From contig CAJUKT010000042.1 in the NCBI GenBank assembly GCA_910587255.1, forward strand, positions 20,485-84,484: DNA of 64,000 nt. The letters are read 5' to 3'. Numbering within the stretch: the first letter of the stretch is position 1; each line of letters begins with the position of its first letter. Under the pieces are notes generated by a model. The model was given only the letters and a program-made list of their open reading frames with translations. It was not told where the DNA came from and searched no databases. The position numbers and the translations under genes are program-made. This document shows, piece by piece, positions 16,116 to 23,695 of this stretch. Origin of the DNA: an uncultured Oscillospiraceae bacterium (GTDB taxonomy: Bacteria > Bacillota > Clostridia > Oscillospirales > Oscillospiraceae).

Positions 16116-16135
16116 ACCGTTTCACGTGAAACGGT
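16116..16135. promoter_or_regulatory. parS-like ParB-binding site
   Basis: The 20-bp perfect palindrome contains the 14-bp core GTTTCACGTGAAAC (16119-16132). That core is identical to the core of the Firmicutes parS consensus TGTTTCACGTGAAACA; only the outermost bases differ (C/G in place of T/A). parS sites cluster around the replication origin, so the site hints at an origin-proximal location. Confidence 0.75.
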
Positions 16136-16160
16136 TGTTTGTAAAATGCGCACTCAATCC

Positions 16161-16232
16161 GCGCGGCGCGCAGGGGCTGGGCTTTTGTCCTCGCTGCGCT
16201 CCAAGCGGCCCTATGCGCCTAAGCTCACGCTT
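16161..16232 (+). repeat. 72-bp GC-rich direct repeat, unit 1
   Basis: Starts GCGCGGCGCGCAGGGGCTGG and ends TGCGCCTAAGCTCACGCTT. A second copy lies 140 bp downstream with two mismatches. Its reverse complement shares a core with the 5215/5350 repeats. Confidence 0.85.
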
Positions 16233-16300
16233 ATTGCTGTCACGTTCGCTTTGGGCGCATGGCCGGGCAGCTTTCGCTGCGTCTCGGGCAAAACCCGCCT

Positions 16301-16372
16301 GCGCGGCGCGCAGGGGCTGGGCTTTTGCCCTCGCTGCGCTCCAAGCCGCCCTATGCGCCTAAGCTCACGCTT
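16301..16372 (+). repeat. 72-bp GC-rich direct repeat, unit 2
   Basis: Second copy of the 16161-16232 unit. It overlaps the last codons and stop of the GH13 gene on the - strand (stop at 16365-16367). The 16233-16300 spacer holds no gene. Confidence 0.85.
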
Positions 16373-17675
16373 CGCATTTCCAGAAAAACACACTATACGG
16401 GGGCAGTTCGCTGCCGCCGCCAAAATCGTGCTCCGCCCCGGTGATGAGATCCACCGCCCGGCCGCATCCGGCGTCAAAGTGGGCCCAGTAGGGCTGGCTG
16501 TCGGCGTTCACCGCCACCAGCACCCGCTCATGCTCGCTGCGCCGCTGGAACACCGTCTGCTTGTTGGTGAGCACCAGATCCTTGAAATCGCCGAAGCACA
16601 GCGCCTCGCTGCCCCGGTGGGCGCGGGCCATGGCGGCGATGGTATCGGTGAGCCCGTTCCACTCCGGCCCATCGAAGCTGGGCCGCAGGGCGTCGTCCCC
16701 CTGGGATTTGTCGCCCAGGGCGCCCCACTCGCTGCCGTAGTACAGGCAGGGAATGCCGGGCATACCAAACAAAATGCCGTACATCAAGGGCAGATGGGCG
16801 GGATTTTGCAGGATGGAGGCGGCACGGGTTACGTCATGGTTGTCGGCAAAGCAGAACAGGTGCTTGCCCTTGTACAGCGTCCACTGCTCCGGGCCGTACT
16901 GCCGCTTGAGGGAGTGGACGATCTCAAACAGGTTCATGGAGTTCAGCGCGGAGTACAGCCCTTTATAGCACTCGTAGTTGGTGCAGGAATGGAGCATCTC
17001 GCCGTTGACCCACTGGTTATAGTCGCCGTGGAGGGTTTCGCCCACTAGGAAGAACTCCGGCTTGAGGCTGTCGCAGAAGGAGCGCAGGCGGCGCAGAAAG
17101 TCCTTGTCCAGGCAGTAGGCCACGTCCAGCCGCAGCCCGTCGATGCCGAACTCGTCCACCCAGAACTTCACGCAGTCCAGCAGGTAGTCCACCACTGCCG
17201 GGTTGCGCAGATTGAGCTTCACCAGTTCAAAGTGGCCCTCCCAGCCCTCGTACCAGAAGCCGTCGTTATAGTTGGAATTGCCGTCGAAGCTGATGTGGAA
17301 CCAGTCCTTATAGGGGGAGTCCCACTTCTTTTCCTGTACGTCCCGGAAGGCCCAGAAGCCCCGGCCCACATGGTTGAACACCCCGTCCAGCACCACTTTG
17401 ATGCCATGGCTGTGGAGGGTTTGGCAGACCTGGGCGAAGTCCGCGTTGGAGCCCAGGCGGCAGTCAATTTTGCGATAATCCCGGGTGTCGTAGCCGTGGC
17501 GGTCGCTCTCAAAGATGGGGGAGAGGTACAGCGCGTCCACCCCCAGCTCCTCCATGTGGCCCGCCCAGCCGGCAATCCTGCCGATGCGACCGGCCTGTAC
17601 GCCGTCATTATCCCGGGGGGCTCCACAGAAGCCCAGGGGATAGATTTGATAAAATACGCTTTGCTCCGCCCACAT
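16365..17675 (-). CDS. GH13 alpha-amylase-family glycosidase
   Basis: A 436-residue intracellular GH13 enzyme without a signal peptide, probably acting on maltodextrins (cyclomaltodextrinase/neopullulanase-like). Conserved regions appear in order: DGVFNHVGRG, GLRLDVAY (nucleophile Asp), FLVGETLHG (acid/base Glu) and FADNHDVTR (transition-state Asp). The start is taken at ATG 17675, with AAGGGA about 10 nt upstream; an in-frame GTG at 17684 lies too close to that site. The C-terminus runs into a 72-bp repeat. No sugar transporter adjoins it. Confidence 0.92.
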   Translation of the reverse strand: MWAEQSVFYQIYPLGFCGAPRDNDGVQAGRIGRIAGWAGHMEELGVDALYLSPIFESDRHGYDTRDYRKIDCRLGSNADFAQVCQTLHSHGIKVVLDGVFNHVGRGFWAFRDVQEKKWDSPYKDWFHISFDGNSNYNDGFWYEGWEGHFELVKLNLRNPAVVDYLLDCVKFWVDEFGIDGLRLDVAYCLDKDFLRRLRSFCDSLKPEFFLVGETLHGDYNQWVNGEMLHSCTNYECYKGLYSALNSMNLFEIVHSLKRQYGPEQWTLYKGKHLFCFADNHDVTRAASILQNPAHLPLMYGILFGMPGIPCLYYGSEWGALGDKSQGDDALRPSFDGPEWNGLTDTIAAMARAHRGSEALCFGDFKDLVLTNKQTVFQRRSEHERVLVAVNADSQPYWAHFDAGCGRAVDLITGAEHDFGGGSELPPYSVFFWKCEA

Positions 17676-17759
17676 GGGCGTCACTTCCCTTCTGAGTGTA
17701 CTTCATGGCGGCCAAGGCCGTGAGACCACAGTATACCAGAAAACGCCGGGAAAAGCAAG

Positions 17760-18338
17760 CTATCCCCTTTGACAGTCCATCCGGCCCAGTAAAGCGCGCA
17801 TCTGGGCGGTGTCCCGGCGCTGCCGGGCTGCGATGGCGCGCAGCAGGGGCACCAGCTCGGTGGCCACGTCGTATTTCAGGGCGGTGTCCGCCATGCGCGC
17901 GGCCCCCTGGCAGTGGGGGAGCATCTGGCGCAGGAATACGGCGGCAAGCCGGTTGTTTTCCGGGGAAACGCCCATTTTTGTATACATATCCCGGCAGATG
18001 AGATCCATCCGCCGCTGGTACAGCCGGAGGTCCATCCGGGCGTTGCTGAGCTGGGCGCAGGCGGGCAGGATGGCCTCCAGCTGCTTGATCCCCTGGGCGC
18101 AATCCTCGGCCATGCGCTGGGCCAGGCGGCGGACAGGCTTGTTGTCGGTGAAGCGCAGCACGTTGCTGGACATCTTGACCGCCGCCCGGTGGTGGGGGAT
18201 CATCTGGACGGCAAAATTGTGGGAGATGCTCTGGGTGAGCCCGGCAGCGGTCATGCCCTGGATCATGCCGTCCAGGGTCTGGTAAAAGCAGCATAAGTAG
18301 GTTTTGGCGTCCTGGCTGAGCAGGCAGGTGTTTTTCAT
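17760..18338 (-). CDS. DUF305-like helical protein
   Basis: A 192-residue cytoplasmic helical protein. It carries the DUF305 hallmark FAVQMIPHHRAAVKMS near residue 42 and a degenerate second copy (RQMLPHCQGAARMADTA) about 95 residues later, suggesting an internal duplication. DUF305 proteins are ferritin-like bundles in which the HH motif is proposed to bind metal. AGGAGG precedes the ATG. It is an isolated gene and its role is unknown. Confidence 0.78.
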   Translation of the reverse strand: MKNTCLLSQDAKTYLCCFYQTLDGMIQGMTAAGLTQSISHNFAVQMIPHHRAAVKMSSNVLRFTDNKPVRRLAQRMAEDCAQGIKQLEAILPACAQLSNARMDLRLYQRRMDLICRDMYTKMGVSPENNRLAAVFLRQMLPHCQGAARMADTALKYDVATELVPLLRAIAARQRRDTAQMRALLGRMDCQRG

Positions 18339-18388
18339 GGATTTGCCCTCCTTTGCCCTATTCTATGAGGGGAAAGGGGGAAACGTTC

Positions 18389-18416
18389 AAAAAAGCGGCG
18401 GCCATAAGGCCGCCGC
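18389..18416 (-). terminator. Intrinsic terminator of the MATE gene
   Basis: On the - strand GCGGCGGCC / GGCCGCCGC with loop TTAT is followed by six T's, directly after the MATE stop. Confidence 0.9.
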
Positions 18417-18421
18417 CTGGC

Positions 18422-19801
18422 TCAGCGCTGCTCCCTGCCGATGTCAAAGGCGTGGAGCCAGTCCGATTTGAGCAGAAACAGCAAAAACACCACCGAGCTC
18501 AAAAACCACGTGAGGGGGTAGGCCCAGGAGATGGTGGAGAACACGGGGAATACCTGGGTGGCCAGGGTGACGTAGGTGACCCGGACGCAGCACCAGAAGG
18601 CCAGCATGGTGACCATGGGGACAAAGGACTTGCCGCATCCCCGCAGCACCCCGGCGGCGCAGTGGGAGAAGGCCAGCAGGAAAAAGAATGGGGCCACCAC
18701 CCGGGCTTGGATGGCGCCGAACTGGATGGCCTCCGGCTCGTCCACGAAAAAGCGCAGGGCGGGCGGGGCGGCGAAAAGGAACACCACCCCGATCAGCTCT
18801 GCCAACACCACCCCGGAGAGGATGCCGAACACGGCGCCCTTTTTGGCCCGGTCATACTGCCGCGCCCCCAGGTTCTGGCTGACAAAGGTGGGCAGGGACA
18901 TGGACATGGCCATGATGGGCAGAAACACCAGCCCCTCGATTTTGGCGTAGGCCCCGTGACCGGACATGGCGTATTCACCGAAGGCGTTGATATTGCTTTG
19001 CACTACCAGGTTGCCGATGCTGATGACGGCGTTCTGCACGCCGGTGGGCAGGCCCTGGCGCACCACCTGGGAAAGGATGTCGGGATAGACCCGCAGCTTG
19101 CGGAAATCAAGCCGGGTGTAGTCCTTCAGGCGGCACATCCGCCACAGGCACAGGAGAAAGCTGATGCCCTGGGTGAGCACGGTGGCAATGGCGGCCCCCG
19201 CCACCCCCCAGTGGAACACCGCCACAAACAGGAGATCCAGCGCCATGTTCAGCGCGGAGGAGATGATGAGGTAGTACAGCGGGTGGAGGCTGTCCCCCAG
19301 CGAGCGCATGATGGCCATACAGATATTATAGAGGATGACGGTGAACACGCCGCCGAAATAGATGCGGAAATAGGTCAGGGAGTAGGGCAGCACCGATTCC
19401 GGGGTGTTCATGACCAGCAGCAGGCGGGGCACCAGCAGCAGCCCCACTACCGTGGAGAGCACCGAGGCGATGACGCCGAACAGGAAGTTGGTGTGGATGG
19501 CCCGGATCACATTTTCCTCGTCCTTGGCGCCGTAATACCGGGAGATGACCACGCCGCCGCCGATGGCGATGCCGTTGAAAAAGCCGATGACCAGAAAGGT
19601 GAGGCTGCCGCCGGAGCTGACGGCGGCAAAGGCCCCGTTGTCGGCGAAATTGCCCAGCACCCAGGCATCGGCCAGATTGTAGAGCTGCTGGAGCAGCTGC
19701 CCCAAAAACAGGGGGAGGGCAAAGGAGAGGATACCCTGGACGATGGGGCCCTCGGTCAGCGACGGATTTTGGGCTCCCAGGCGGCCCTTGAACAATGCCA
19801 T
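18422..19801 (-). CDS. MATE-family multidrug/Na+ antiporter
   Basis: A 459-residue, 12-helix MATE transporter. Typical features are the N-terminal GPIVQGILSFALPLFLGQLL, the LYNLADAWVLGNF loop and the second-half GLPTGVQNAVISIGNLVVQ. The start at 19801 is preferred because GAGG lies 10 nt upstream; the ATG at 19810 would leave only 1 nt. It exports cationic compounds or a metabolite; substrate unknown. Single-gene transcript ending at a strong terminator. Confidence 0.9.
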   Translation of the reverse strand: MALFKGRLGAQNPSLTEGPIVQGILSFALPLFLGQLLQQLYNLADAWVLGNFADNGAFAAVSSGGSLTFLVIGFFNGIAIGGGVVISRYYGAKDEENVIRAIHTNFLFGVIASVLSTVVGLLLVPRLLLVMNTPESVLPYSLTYFRIYFGGVFTVILYNICMAIMRSLGDSLHPLYYLIISSALNMALDLLFVAVFHWGVAGAAIATVLTQGISFLLCLWRMCRLKDYTRLDFRKLRVYPDILSQVVRQGLPTGVQNAVISIGNLVVQSNINAFGEYAMSGHGAYAKIEGLVFLPIMAMSMSLPTFVSQNLGARQYDRAKKGAVFGILSGVVLAELIGVVFLFAAPPALRFFVDEPEAIQFGAIQARVVAPFFFLLAFSHCAAGVLRGCGKSFVPMVTMLAFWCCVRVTYVTLATQVFPVFSTISWAYPLTWFLSSVVFLLFLLKSDWLHAFDIGREQR

Positions 19802-19898
19802 GATTTTCATTCCTCGCTTTTACTGTGGTGTGGCGCATGTAAATCATAGCATAGCACAGGGATATCCCGCCGTCAAGAGCGCGCCGGAGAAAAAACGC

Positions 19899-19936
19899 GA
19901 AAAATGCCTGTCCCCGGCGGAAAGCCGGGGACAGGC
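19899..19936 (-). terminator. Intrinsic terminator of the ABC transporter operon
   Basis: GCCTGTCCCCGGC / GCCGGGGACAGGC with a 5-nt loop; on the - strand it is followed by ATTTTT. It lies 8 bp beyond the permease stop. Confidence 0.9.
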
Positions 19937-19943
19937 GGGGGGA

Positions 19944-22004
19944 TCAGCGGACAATTTTGTAATAGGTCCGGGCGGTGAGGGAGTATACCGCGGCGTATAC
20001 GGCCAGAAAGGCCAGCAGCGTCCCCCCGGTGCACAGAACCACCGTCATCACGTTCCGCACCCCGAACATGGTGAGCATACGGGCCACCAGGTTGAAGTCG
20101 AACAGGATGTGGACGGCGGCCACCGCGATGGGTAGGCAGAACACCAGCAGCACCTGGCTGCGGATGGAGGATTTTACCTCCCGCTGGCTCAGGCCCACCT
20201 TGCGCATGATCTCGAAGCGGCCCTGGTCCTCGTAGCCCTCGGACACCTGCTTGTAGTAGATGATGAGCACCGTGGCCATCAGGAACACGACACCCAGGAT
20301 GATGCCCAGGAACAGGAAGCCTCCGGCCATGGCGTAGCCGTCCACCGCCATCTCGGCCCGGCTGTCTGTACGCCAGTAGGCCCAGGCGCCGGTGCCGTCG
20401 TAGAAGTTCTCGTGCATGGAGGCGTCGCTCCAGGCGTCCATGAGGGCCAGCTCCTGATCGTTGGTGCAGTCCAGGTCCACCAGGAGGACGGCGGCCAGTT
20501 CGGCGGCGGAATGTTCCAAAGCGGCCTGCTGGAGGGCCCAGAGATCCATGAGGGCGGCCCTGTCCGGCAGCACCAGGCACAGCGTCTCAAACATGTCGAA
20601 GGTGGTATTGAAGTATTCCACAGCGGGCAGGGTTTCCGCCACGGTGAGGCTTTGGGGCTGTCCAATCTCATGCCCCTCGCTGATGCTGATGCCCTGGAAG
20701 GCCAGTTCAGGGCCAAAGCCGGGGGGAAGCTGGCCGCACACGGCAGCCTCTCCCGGCTGGAGAGTGGGGGCGGCGCTGCCGGTAAGGGCGGCATAGCCCT
20801 GCGCCGTCAGCAGGTAGACGGCCCGGCGGTCATTGCTGGGGCCGTTCCGGCCCACCTCCAGGCGGCGGGCATCCGAATTGACAAAGGCGTTGAAATGCAG
20901 GTATTCCGCGGCCTCCAGCCCGGTGACGGGGACATTGTGCTCCGCCGCAAAGCGCTCCACCAGGGCCTGCGCGCCCGCCAAGTCCAGCTCCTGCCCGGCG
21001 GCGGGGTCATAGCGGACATCCATGGTCAGGCTGGCGGGGTATTGGGCGGCGATGATCTCCCCCTGTCCCAGGTAGAGGGCCAAAGTGCCCGAGATCATCA
21101 CCATCACCATGGTGGACAAAATGCAGATGTTGGCCAGCCCCACCGCGTTGCGCTTCATGCGGTAGAGCATCCCAGACACGCCTATGAAGTGGCCGGTCTG
21201 GTAGTAAAAAGCCTTGTTTTTTCGCAGTATTTTCAGCAGGGCGATGCTCCCGGCGGTGAACAGGCAGTAGGTGCCGATGATGACCAGGATCACCGCCAGG
21301 AAGTAAAAGGCCATGGCCAGGGCGGGGTCCTTGGTGGTGACGGCGATGAAGTAGCCGGCGCCCAGGCACAGCGCCCCCACAGCGGCCAGCAGCCAGCGGG
21401 TGCGGGGCTCACGCTCGCCCACGCTTCCGCCATGAAGCAGCTCGATGGGATTGGACACCCGCACCCGGAGCAGGTTGAGCGCCAGGGCCAGGGCCAGCAG
21501 CACGCCGAAAAAGGCCGCCGTCTGGATCATGGCGGGCAGGGAGAGGGAGGAGTGGAAGGGGATGGAGAATTGCAGCAGGGCGGCCAGCGCGGCGGTGGAC
21601 AGCTTGTGGAGGGCCACGCCCAGGGCCAGCCCGCCCCCGACGCCCAGAATGGCGGTGTACAGGCTCTCCCAGCACTGGATGAGGGCGATGTTCCCCTTGC
21701 CCATGCCCAGGATGTTGTAGAGGCCCAGCTCTTTTTTTCGCTGCTTCATCAAAAAGCTATTGATGTACAGCAGCAGAACGGCGGACAGGATGCCCGCCAC
21801 GAACATGCCGATCTGCATCATCACCATCACATAGGCGAAGCCCCGCATGTTCAGCACGCCGGGGTCGGCGCACAGGGCGGACATGACGTAAAAGGCGGCG
21901 GTGAGCCCTGCCAGGGCCAGCAGGTAAGGGACAAAGAACCGGCGGTTCTGGCGCATCCCCTGGGCGGCCAGCCTGGGATACAGTCCGTTACGCAAGGCGC
22001 TCAC
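19944..22004 (-). CDS. ABC transporter permease, BceB/FtsX type
   Basis: A 686-residue permease with about ten membrane helices and a large (~220-residue) extracellular domain between helices 7 and 8, the architecture of BceB-type peptide-antibiotic detoxification permeases. FtsX-like segments appear at both ends (LLYINSFLMKQRKKELGLYN; EIMRKVGLSQREVKSSIRSQ). It starts at GTG 22004, overlapping the ATPase 3' end by 17 bp. Unlike classical bce loci, no histidine kinase or response regulator is adjacent. Confidence 0.88.
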   Translation of the reverse strand: MSALRNGLYPRLAAQGMRQNRRFFVPYLLALAGLTAAFYVMSALCADPGVLNMRGFAYVMVMMQIGMFVAGILSAVLLLYINSFLMKQRKKELGLYNILGMGKGNIALIQCWESLYTAILGVGGGLALGVALHKLSTAALAALLQFSIPFHSSLSLPAMIQTAAFFGVLLALALALNLLRVRVSNPIELLHGGSVGEREPRTRWLLAAVGALCLGAGYFIAVTTKDPALAMAFYFLAVILVIIGTYCLFTAGSIALLKILRKNKAFYYQTGHFIGVSGMLYRMKRNAVGLANICILSTMVMVMISGTLALYLGQGEIIAAQYPASLTMDVRYDPAAGQELDLAGAQALVERFAAEHNVPVTGLEAAEYLHFNAFVNSDARRLEVGRNGPSNDRRAVYLLTAQGYAALTGSAAPTLQPGEAAVCGQLPPGFGPELAFQGISISEGHEIGQPQSLTVAETLPAVEYFNTTFDMFETLCLVLPDRAALMDLWALQQAALEHSAAELAAVLLVDLDCTNDQELALMDAWSDASMHENFYDGTGAWAYWRTDSRAEMAVDGYAMAGGFLFLGIILGVVFLMATVLIIYYKQVSEGYEDQGRFEIMRKVGLSQREVKSSIRSQVLLVFCLPIAVAAVHILFDFNLVARMLTMFGVRNVMTVVLCTGGTLLAFLAVYAAVYSLTARTYYKIVR

Positions 22005-22755
22005 CCCCGTCGGTCAGCCGGGTGAGGGTGTCGGTGATGAGACGGTACATCTGGCCGTCGGTGCGGCCCTCTCGGTAGATCTGGTGGTATACCCGGCCGT
22101 CCCGGATGAACAGCACCCGGCCCGCCCGGCTGGCGGCGGCGGTGGAGTGGGTGACCATGAGCACCGTCTGTCCCCCGGCGTTGATTTTGGTGAACAAATC
22201 CATGAGGCCGTCCGCCGCCCGGGAGTCCAGCGCGCCGGTGGGCTCGTCGGCCAGCACGAGCTGGGGCTGGGTGATGAGGGCCCGGGCCACGGCGCACCGC
22301 TGCTTCTGTCCGCCGGACACCTCGTAGGGATATTTGTTCAACAGCTTCTCAATGCCCAGGACCTGGGCCAGGGGGGTGAGCCGGCGGTTCATCTCCGGGT
22401 ACTTTTTCCCCGCCAGCACCAGGGGGAGGAGAATATTATCCCGCAGGGAAAAGGTATCCAGCAAATTGAAGTCCTGGAACACAAAGCCCAGGTTGTCCCG
22501 GCGGAAGGCGGCCAGCGCCTTTTCCTTCACGGCGGTGAGATCCCGTCCGGCCAGCAGCACCGACCCGGCGGTGGGCCTATCCAGCGCCGCCAGGATGTTT
22601 AGCAGGGTGGTCTTGCCAGAGCCGGACTCGCCCATGATGGCCACGTACTCGCCCTCGTCCACGGTGAAGGACACGTCGGCCAGGGCGGTCACCTTTTGGC
22701 CGCCGAAGCGGGTGGAATAGATTTTTTTCACATGACTGACTTCTAGAATTGACAT
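21988..22755 (-). CDS. ABC transporter ATP-binding protein, BceA/MacB type
   Basis: A 255-residue ATPase. Walker A GESGSGKTT, Q-loop FVFQDFNLLD, signature VSGGQKQR and Walker B LVLADEPTGALD are all intact. It pairs with the overlapping permease gene downstream. AGGAGG precedes the ATG at 22755. The C-terminal ~30-residue extension (REGRTDGQMYRLITDTLTR) is usual for BceA-like subunits. Confidence 0.93.
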   Translation of the reverse strand: MSILEVSHVKKIYSTRFGGQKVTALADVSFTVDEGEYVAIMGESGSGKTTLLNILAALDRPTAGSVLLAGRDLTAVKEKALAAFRRDNLGFVFQDFNLLDTFSLRDNILLPLVLAGKKYPEMNRRLTPLAQVLGIEKLLNKYPYEVSGGQKQRCAVARALITQPQLVLADEPTGALDSRAADGLMDLFTKINAGGQTVLMVTHSTAAASRAGRVLFIRDGRVYHQIYREGRTDGQMYRLITDTLTRLTDGGERLA

Positions 22756-22900
22756 GATTGATTACCTCCTGAGAGATTAGGCGCTGTTTGAGCATGGACG
22801 ATGTGCCCATATGCTGGAAATTTTCAAACGAGCCCTAGAGCTTTGCGGGGCGTACAGGGCAGCCCGCGGCTGGAACTGTACTAGCTGTCTTGGTACGGAT

Positions 22901-22928
22901 AGTATACAGGAAAAGGGTTAAGAAGCAA
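22901..22928 (-). promoter_or_regulatory. Promoter of the BceAB-like operon
   Basis: On the - strand TTGCTT (22923-22928) and TATACT (22901-22906) are spaced 16 bp. This gives a ~140-nt leader before the ATPase gene. Confidence 0.6.
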
Positions 22929-22953
22929 GCGGGGAAATTTAAAAGATTTCTTT

Positions 22954-23105
22954 AAGAAGCTGTACCAATCGCCGAAGTATTTAGATTCGCGAGTCAAAAG
23001 GCGAAAAATCGCGGGAATACTTTGTGTATTTCAAGATTTTTCAACGCGGCCGGCGGCAATTTGGGCCGCAAAGCTGGGTGCTGAGGCTATTGGTACAGCT
23101 TCTAA
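22954..23105 (+). repeat. MITE-like palindromic repeat, copy E (internal deletion)
   Basis: ~152-bp copy with both ends intact (AAGAAGCTGTACCAATCGCC; GGCTATTGGTACAGCTTCTAA). It lacks the left inner arm (ATTGCCGGTGGCAA), so the inner hairpin is broken. It lies between the two divergent promoters of the ABC operon and alaS. Confidence 0.85.
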
Positions 23106-23145
23106 GGCGCGGGGGGACAGACCGGGCGTTTTTTATCCGCGCCCC

Positions 23146-23173
23146 TTGACAAGCGGTGAGAATATGATAGAAT
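23146..23173 (+). promoter_or_regulatory. Promoter of the alaS T-box leader
   Basis: TTGACA (23146-23151) and TAGAAT (23168-23173) are spaced 16 bp. The predicted start is near 23181. Confidence 0.75.
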
Positions 23174-23180
23174 GGGTTGG

Positions 23181-23419
23181 CTATGAAGGAGTCAAGCCTA
23201 AAACCGCGCGTACCAGAGAGAGGGGAGAGTGGAAGCCCTCACGCACAGCGGATGGGCGGGCCGCTCCTGAGCGCTCCCGGGATGACCGGGACGTTTGCCC
23301 GCGTTAGGGGCGCATTTGAGTGTCCTTGCCATGAGGAAATCAGGGTGGTACCGTGGAGCAGCAAGCGCGCCGTGAACAGGCGCAGCAGCTTCACCCCTGA
23401 GCTTTGGCAGGGATTTTTT
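23181..23419 (+). ncRNA. T-box leader, alanine specifier, upstream of alaS
   Basis: tRNA-Ala-responsive attenuator. Visible are the AGAGAG/GGGGAG region of Stem I, a specifier GCC (23260-23262) directly before GCTCCTGAGC, and the highly conserved T-box AGGGTGGTACCGTGG (23342-23356). A short terminator stem (CCCTG/CAGGG, 23395-23412) with a T run follows. Uncharged tRNA-Ala should allow read-through into alaS. Confidence 0.9.
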
Positions 23420-23695
23420 ATTGCGGGGGAGGGGTGGAATGCCCCATATTGAAGCTGACGCTCACCCGGGGCGGGTGCCGGTGGGGCGATCACAAAGCGG
23501 GGGATGAATTCATCGTGGGCGGCCTGTGCCTGGGCTCCGGCACGCCTCCTGCCCCTCGCGCTGCTGAACGGGCGGCGCTGGACTGCGGTTCCCAGTGTGC
23601 CTCACAGTTTGACCCCCAATGCCCCGACAAGGGCAGAGCTTGTATCCATAGAGAGCGAATTGATTGATAAAAATACAAAATCGGAGGTAATTCCC
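23420..23695 (+). other. Unexplained 276-nt stretch between T-box terminator and alaS start
   Basis: No gene or known RNA was recognised. The alaS frame is open here from 23504, but the residues before 23696 do not match AlaRS and have no ribosome binding site. The stretch is unusually long for a T-box leader. Confidence 0.5.
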
